This document shows positions 59,031 to 64,000 of a stretch of DNA of 64,000 nt, one piece after another. How positions within the stretch are numbered: position 1 is the first letter of the stretch; every line of letters begins with the position of its first letter. The notes under the pieces were generated by a model. It was not told the origin of the DNA. It saw only the letters and a list, made by a program, of their open reading frames with translations, and made no database searches. Position numbers and translations under genes: made by a program. Source of the stretch: Plantago major (lineage: Eukaryota > Streptophyta > Magnoliopsida > Lamiales > Plantaginaceae); NCBI GenBank assembly GCA_026545765.1, contig CM048839.1, positions 91,168,914 to 91,232,913 on the forward strand, read 5' to 3'.

Positions 59031-60174
59031 AGCCTATGAAGTACTTCTTTCGGGGCTTGATTTGTAAACCACTTCCGTACCTAGCAAGCCTTTCGGGGCC
59101 CAGCTTTTGTGACGGAAAGGAAGATTTTAGTAAGTGAAAGTGACTCGGATCGTTCCCTTAGTCCAAGGCCTTAGCTTGTTTTCTTGTTTTATTGGTCTAA
59201 CTTGTGTTGCTTTGGACTTACATTATCAATTTCTCATTTTCTCATTAAGTGACTCGGACTCAAATTGTATTTTGTTCGACCTTGCAAAGTTTTGGTTCAA
59301 TTACATCATGTCTACTGAAAGTGCAGTATGCACTTGTGTTTTGATAATCTTGTCTTTCATTAATCAGTTCCAAGTTTGTGTTTGTTGTTGTTGTTTGTGA
59401 AGCTGCAGGACTACCAATGTTGTATAACATTGTGACAGGATAGAATTCAGTGCTGGCATAACATTGAAGATATAACATTGCAGTCAACATCAAGAACAAA
59501 GCACATTGGACAGGAAACTTGGACTGGAAGTATTTACAAATCGAACAAGAGACGATTTAAGGAAAAAGAACAACTTGTGGTGAAAGCAAGAAGGAATATA
59601 TTTTATGAAGAATCAAAATATGGAAAATTCCTTCTATGCGTATATTGAAGAAAACAAGAAAAAGGAAATTGCCTTTGCTGAGATCCTATTGCCTTTCGAC
59701 TTGGATGGAAGCTGTCGATATCTCAAGTATATATACAAGGATTCAGCCGAGCAATCATAACGCCTTTCTTTGTGATCAATCAAGATTTTATTAAAGAGTT
59801 TAGGCTTCTTGTTTTCTGCTAGCTTTAGAGTTTGTCTAAGAGTATTCATTGTTGGAATAACTCTTTCAAACATCGACCTAGAATAGTTTTTACTGTTAGT
59901 TCTTCTAGGACTAGTTTTGGTTGTTTAATTAATCATCTGTGATTGTATTAAACCTAGTTGATTAGATCTACTTTTCCTGTCAGTAGATATTTTGCCTAAA
60001 GGCGCGGCCAACATATTTATATATGTTGGCTTGGTAATAGAAGTTTCATTCATATTCATCTGCTGCCTTTTGTTTACTGTGTTGAAGACATTGTTGAACA
60101 ACATTGTTGGCAACATTGTCTATTGATCTTGTTCCAAGTACCAATCTGGGATCCTACGTTCTAACATCTACAAT
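59031..60174. other. Unassigned stretch
   Basis: About 1.1 kb with no coding similarity. Around 59398-60165 the sequence starts TGAAGCTGCAGG and ends TTCTAACA and contains repeated AACATTG words, so it could be another decayed LTR. I found no target duplication and do not call it. Confidence 0.4.
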
Positions 60175-60179
60175 GAGGG

Positions 60180-61091
60180 TGTTGATACGGACATGTGTCC
60201 AATCCGTTAAGGGCTCCATAGAGCGTGTCCTAGAGCGCATCAAGGCTGAAATAGCCAATTCAGTACTAGTCCGACCTTCAAATGGTCCGACCTGAGGGAA
60301 ACCATACCAGGTCAATTAGTACTTACAAGTCAACACACCTTCTCAGCTAAGTCCGACCAAGCTAGGTGTACGACTTTCGAACCTGACAAAAGGTCCCTTG
60401 GTCCTTCCAAGTACCACAAACTGTCAGTCCAAGGATGCCAAACGGACCGGACGAGAGAATCTCGGACGCCACCATCACATTAAGACCAAACGTATATAAC
60501 AGAACCACTGAGATACTTCCGTGAAACTTTTGGCTCGGACACCCAGAGTTACCAAAGGACAGACCGACCAAGCAGACAGATCTGTCTGAGGATCCATGCA
60601 CCCAACAAAGTGAAGACTCAGAGGGAAAAGGTCCAAACTACCCTCCCAGGCCCATTAATCGGATGTGGGCTACTGTTCACTATTAGGCTGTGGGCCAAAG
60701 GTAGCATTGGTATCCAAATCTGAAGCATACACGTGGCACCATCTTATAAGTCATATCATAAGATATGATCTCTATAAATATAGCACAAGGTCCAAGACCT
60801 TAAGGTAAGTGACAATTCCCAAAGTCACAATTCCAAAGCGATAAGCAATAATCATATCTCATAACTACTACATTGAGAGCTTTACAACTCTCTCTTGAGT
60901 AAAGTCTCTTACCGGGTTGACAACTTGCAACCCGGATTACCTATCTAACCCCCCCCCCCCCCCCACTTAGTCTTTTCAGGTGATCAACCTCGGACCAAGT
61001 CATCGGGTCGGACCTCAAGTTGGAGGCGGATCTTAGATCGGTGATTTGTGGTAGTTTAGTTAGTTAGTGTTCGAGGCTAAACCCCTTAACA
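60180..61091 (+). mobile_element. Solo LTR in a gypsy-type ORF region
   Basis: 912 bases, TGTTGATACGGACATG to CCCCTTAACA, with a perfect 5-base duplication GAGGG (60175-60179 and 61092-61096). It has TATA (CTATAAATATAGC near 60773) and a C run (60951-60964). It is the same family as 57850-58718 but an independent insertion because it has its own duplication. Confidence 0.9.
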
Positions 61092-61531
61092 GAGGGCACT
61101 CAAGATAAAGAAGAATGCTACTCAGAAGGAGGAGGTGGAAGAAGGCATCCGGGACCAGCTGATCAAGACGTCCACTACACTCCCCATGGAAGAGCCTCGG
61201 AACGCTGCTACGTTCCGAGCTGAGGATCTCAGGAGGGTAGCAGCTGGTGAAGGCAAGCAGACCATGCCCACTCCGGACAAGGGCAAAGTGGTTGCTGGTA
61301 AAGGGGCGAAGAAGCCTCCGAGGGCTGCTCTGAAAGAAGCCTCGGTGAGTGGGGCTAGCACTCCGGGCAGGCAGAAGCGCTCATCTGAAGGTCCGATCCA
61401 CCCAGCCAAGAGGGGTAAGGGGATAATGGTTGAGGATTCGGACCTTGAATCCGAGGTGAGTCGGTTGGCTTCAGTTCTGGAGCTAGAAAGGATTGCTGAG
61501 CTTATTGCTGCTCATCAGAAGGTATGCTTAG
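61092..61531 (+). pseudogene. Gypsy-type element ORF fragment (charged middle part)
   Basis: About 145 open codons rich in Lys, Glu, Ala and Pro: EEGIRDQLIKTSTTLPMEEP, PDKGKVVAGKGAKKPPRAAL, HPAKRGKGIMVEDSDLESEV, ELERIAELIAAHQK. It fits the charged segment after the gypsy-type N-terminal domain at 58719-59030 and is cut by the LTR at 61532. Confidence 0.5.
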
Positions 61532-62414
61532 TGATGAGTCGATATTTTAACGACTCATTTAGTGCCTTTTTCCGTGTTTTGTTGCGTCTTTTAGCCTTTA
61601 TTTAGTATTTTTTGTTCCGGGTCACGTTTGGGTTTTGTGTTTGTTTTTGTGATTTTTTAGGTACTTTATTGTAATTGGCAAGGAAAGTTTCTAGAAGCAC
61701 CATGAGGCCAAGTTAGTGGGCCACTACTCCAAGAGAGGTAACATGGAGGTTGGAAAAGGGAGAGAAAATAGGAGAAGGTGGGAAATTGCTGATTTTCTCA
61801 GGCACATGGCTCACCGCGGTGAGCTCCTGCAACAAGGAGCCTCACCACGGTACAACCAAGCAGAAAAGAAGGCAGAAAGGGTAGACCGCGGTGAGCTCTG
61901 TTTGACAGAATCAAACCCACGATTTTAGGCAGTATTTTCCCGTGATTTCAAATTTCATCTTCCTAGGTCTATAAATAGGACCCCTTGTATCAGTCTTTAA
62001 GATATCTTTACATTCTCCTACTTTCACTCTTTCAATTCCAAGCATTGTAAACACTTGGAGATTTCAATCTCTCTTTTAATTCGGAGAAGCTTTCATTGAT
62101 CTTTCTGACAATCGCATAGACCATTAGGCGCCCAGGTATTCAATAGTACGAGTTAGGCGGTTACTTTTAATAACTTGTATTGTGACATATTGTTATTTGA
62201 TCGTTGAACGCATGCTTGTATCATTGTGAACTTGCATCAGCCTTTACCTCTAATTAGTATATAACCGGATGAGGGCATAGCTAGTGACAAGCTTTTTGCC
62301 ATAACTCATACGTACTTATAATCTGTATCTGGTTTGAGTTTGCAATACTAAAGTTGTTGCATTCGCGGGCAGTGTACCATTAGCTATATCACATCAGCAC
62401 TTTTGAAAGATTGG
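61532..62414 (+). mobile_element. LTR, left part, same family as 13679-14862; interrupted by element E
   Basis: It starts TGATGAGTCGAT, as the minus strand of the solo LTR at 13679 does, and runs parallel to it (palindromic ACCGCGGTGAG motifs at 61810-61892, TATA CTATAAATAGG near 61971, a GAGGGCATAGCTAGTGACAAG region). At 62415 a different LTR starts. The 5 bases before 61532 are CTTAG. The rest should lie beyond the window. Confidence 0.85.
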
Positions 62415-63661
62415 TGAGACTATAATTTAGAGTCTCATTTGGTCCTTTTTAGCGGTCTTTGTGAGTCTTTGTTTTTAGTTTTGTAGTGTTTTTTGTTCGT
62501 TTTTACGCTTTGGTGTTTTGTCCTTTTTTGTAGGAATTATTCATTTTGAACAAAAAAGAGGAAGAGCCAATCAGCCAGGCACACCGCGGCGAGGGATTTG
62601 GCCTGCCAAAAGATTTTCTTATGCAAGATCTTGGATTTGTGAAGAGGCTTCGCCATGTAGATTTTGTGAATGAAGCCCCTGTTTTGAAGATTGAAGCTCA
62701 CCGCGGCGGAGTATTTTGCTCGCCGCGGCGAGATTATGCGAGGGATATATATATATATTTCGATAAAGAAGGCTCGCCGCGGCGAGCTATTTCTTCCGCC
62801 GCGGCAAGAGATGCAGAACTGATTTTCTATTTTTCCTTAGTAGCTTAGAATTAGGATCTTCTCTCATACTTTCTTTTAACCTAGTTCTTAGAAAAAAGCT
62901 CCGTATTGATACTTTGACATTGAGACATAATTGGATCTTGGTTTTCATCATTGTTAAAGAATTGATATCGAATTCCAGTTAATATTTGATATTTCTCGAT
63001 CGTTTATCTCTTCAATTCGTGTTGCTATTATTTATCGATTTCTATGAGCTTGTGTACGATTATCAATATGCCTATGTTTATCATATCCAATACCTTGAAT
63101 TCTTTGATCTTTGCTTCTACTATGAGTAGCTAAATCACTCCGAACACAGTAGTTATGTGACGGTTTTGTATGTTCGATTCTAGGGTTAGGATTCGTTCAT
63201 ATAGGTTCGTCTAGTTCAAAATCTTCGTAAAAACTATCAATTCAATTCGCTAGTTTAAGATTTTCTAAATCGTTTTAGGTTAAGGATCGTGGATTGACGA
63301 CCCACGATTTCTCTAGTTCAAAATACTCAAATGACGATTGGTTGAGGTTGGATTGATCGATTTATGTACACCGACCGTGTGACAAATATGAACGACTTCC
63401 CTAGAGAGAATTAGCATTACTCGGTCATAACTAATGTGTTCTCTTCTCTCATTGTTAAAAAACCGTTTATCTGCGTTTCTGTTTTCTAGTTGTTAGAAGT
63501 AATCAATTTCAAACAAATCAAACTGTTTCCACAAGTAATTGTTTGCTTTCAAACCGTGTGGTAGCCTAATTGATTCCTTAGTGAACGACTCTGTGGTTAG
63601 CATTGTCTGTTTACAACAACTGCTTTCTACTTGTTTTCTAAGTAGTAATTTGAGCATATCA
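62415..63661 (+). repeat. Element E 5' LTR
   Basis: 1247 bases, TGAGACTATAATTTAGAGTC to TTTGAGCATATCA. The first 23 bases form a hairpin (TGAGACT/AGTCTCA). A cluster of GCCGCGGCGAG-type palindromes lies at 62581-62807. Its last 90 bases resemble the end of the solo LTR at 13679. Confidence 0.88.
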
Positions 63662-63665
63662 AATT

Positions 63666-63683
63666 TGGCGCCGCTGCTGGGGA
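63666..63683 (+). promoter_or_regulatory. Primer binding site of element E
   Basis: TGGCGCCGCTGCTGGGGA four bases after the LTR end, one base different from the site of element C. Confidence 0.92.
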
Positions 63684-63908
63684 ACCAATTCCTATTGTAG
63701 CGGTTGATTGCGAATTTTTATTTGTTTTTTTTTTCAATCTGTTGTTTATTACACTAACGGAAACTAAGATTCTTCAAGGTTTTTGATTGTGTAGATTTCA
63801 CTACAGGTTTATGCTTGGCAGGAGATCACAAGAAACACCTTTGCAAACTCCAGTGAACGAGATCGATAGACACGTTAAATAGGAGATGTAACTTAGCAAA
63901 GAATCGCA

Positions 63909-64000
63909 ATGGCAGGAAACACAGAGATTAACCAACCAATTGCTGAGGTACCTAAGATCACCTATGGAACCTACATGCAGCCTGGTGAGATTAAGGCCGG
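63909..64000 (+). CDS. Element E gag, first codons
   Basis: The ATG at 63909 starts MAGNTEINQPIAEVPKITYG and the frame is open to the window edge. Position about 225 bases after the primer site fits the start of gag. Too short to show the gag domain. Confidence 0.6.
   Translation, partial: MAGNTEINQPIAEVPKITYGTYMQPGEIKA

Larger units (their letters stand above)
62415..64000 (+). mobile_element. Element E: Ty3/gypsy (Athila/Tat group), 5' end only
   Basis: LTR, primer site, leader and start of gag, running off the window. The five bases before it are ATTGG. It is inserted in the LTR that begins at 61532 and is therefore younger than that one. No break is visible in the little that is seen. 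Confidence 0.88.

Noticed and set aside
59398-60165. A decayed LTR with TGAAGCTG...TTCTAACA ends.
   Set aside because: Flanks GTTTG and TCTAC do not match, and no second copy is in the window.
57850-61091. Reading the two related LTRs as the ends of one element.
   Set aside because: The right one has its own perfect duplication GAGGG on both sides, so it is a separate solo LTR. The two also differ by more than ten percent by eye.

Overview
This window looks like a repeat-dense, gene-poor stretch of a flowering-plant nuclear genome, probably a eudicot. The evidence is a plant-specific B3 domain, Ty1/copia elements primed by initiator tRNA-Met, Ty3/gypsy elements of the Athila/Tat group with their TTGGCGCCG-type primer site, a plant L1 LINE with an RNase H domain, and a CACTACAAGAAA-type CACTA element. 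I cannot name the species. The only host gene I can support is a broken B3 (REM-like) gene near the left end. No tRNA, rRNA or CRISPR was seen.

Layout. 1-2210: minus-strand Ty1/copia remnant cut by the window edge. 2608-3525: broken B3 gene (minus). 4682-6032: solo LTR with duplication ACATT. 6798-13153: full-length but disabled L1 LINE (plus) with an imperfect 18-20 base target duplication and a doubled 5' UTR. 13679-14862: solo LTR (minus) with duplication CAGGC. 15281-16514: non-autonomous CACTA element with duplication GAT.

From about 16515 to about 56100 lies a deep nest. Athila-like element C (plus) has its 5' LTR split by copia element B (17455-45889, minus, duplication TGGAA). B in turn holds a related copia element A (21067-36357, minus). 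The gag of C is split by another solo LTR (46969-49563, duplication TTTCT). A and B are very large Maximus/SIRE-like elements. They carry gag, protease, integrase, RT and RNase H, then a long extra coding module between pol and the 3' LTR.

The right end (56150-64000) is a mosaic: a minus-strand gag-like tail, two related LTRs (57850-58718; 60180-61091, the second a solo LTR with duplication GAGGG), pieces of a gypsy-type ORF, an LTR of the same family as the one at 13679, and the 5' end of Athila/Tat element E (LTR 62415-63661, primer site, start of gag), which runs off the window.

The most unusual signals are in elements A and B. A has a series of tandem symmetric exon-like blocks separated by five intron-like spacers of 78-81 bases in its accessory region. 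The LTRs of both elements carry tandem hairpins whose stems differ in sequence but keep pairing. The accessory C-terminal domain is conserved in protein sequence although the two copies have diverged. A's ends lack a target duplication and its LTRs look older than those of its host, which points to a recombinant origin. All LTR elements here are treated as fossils, and ages are rough estimates by eye.
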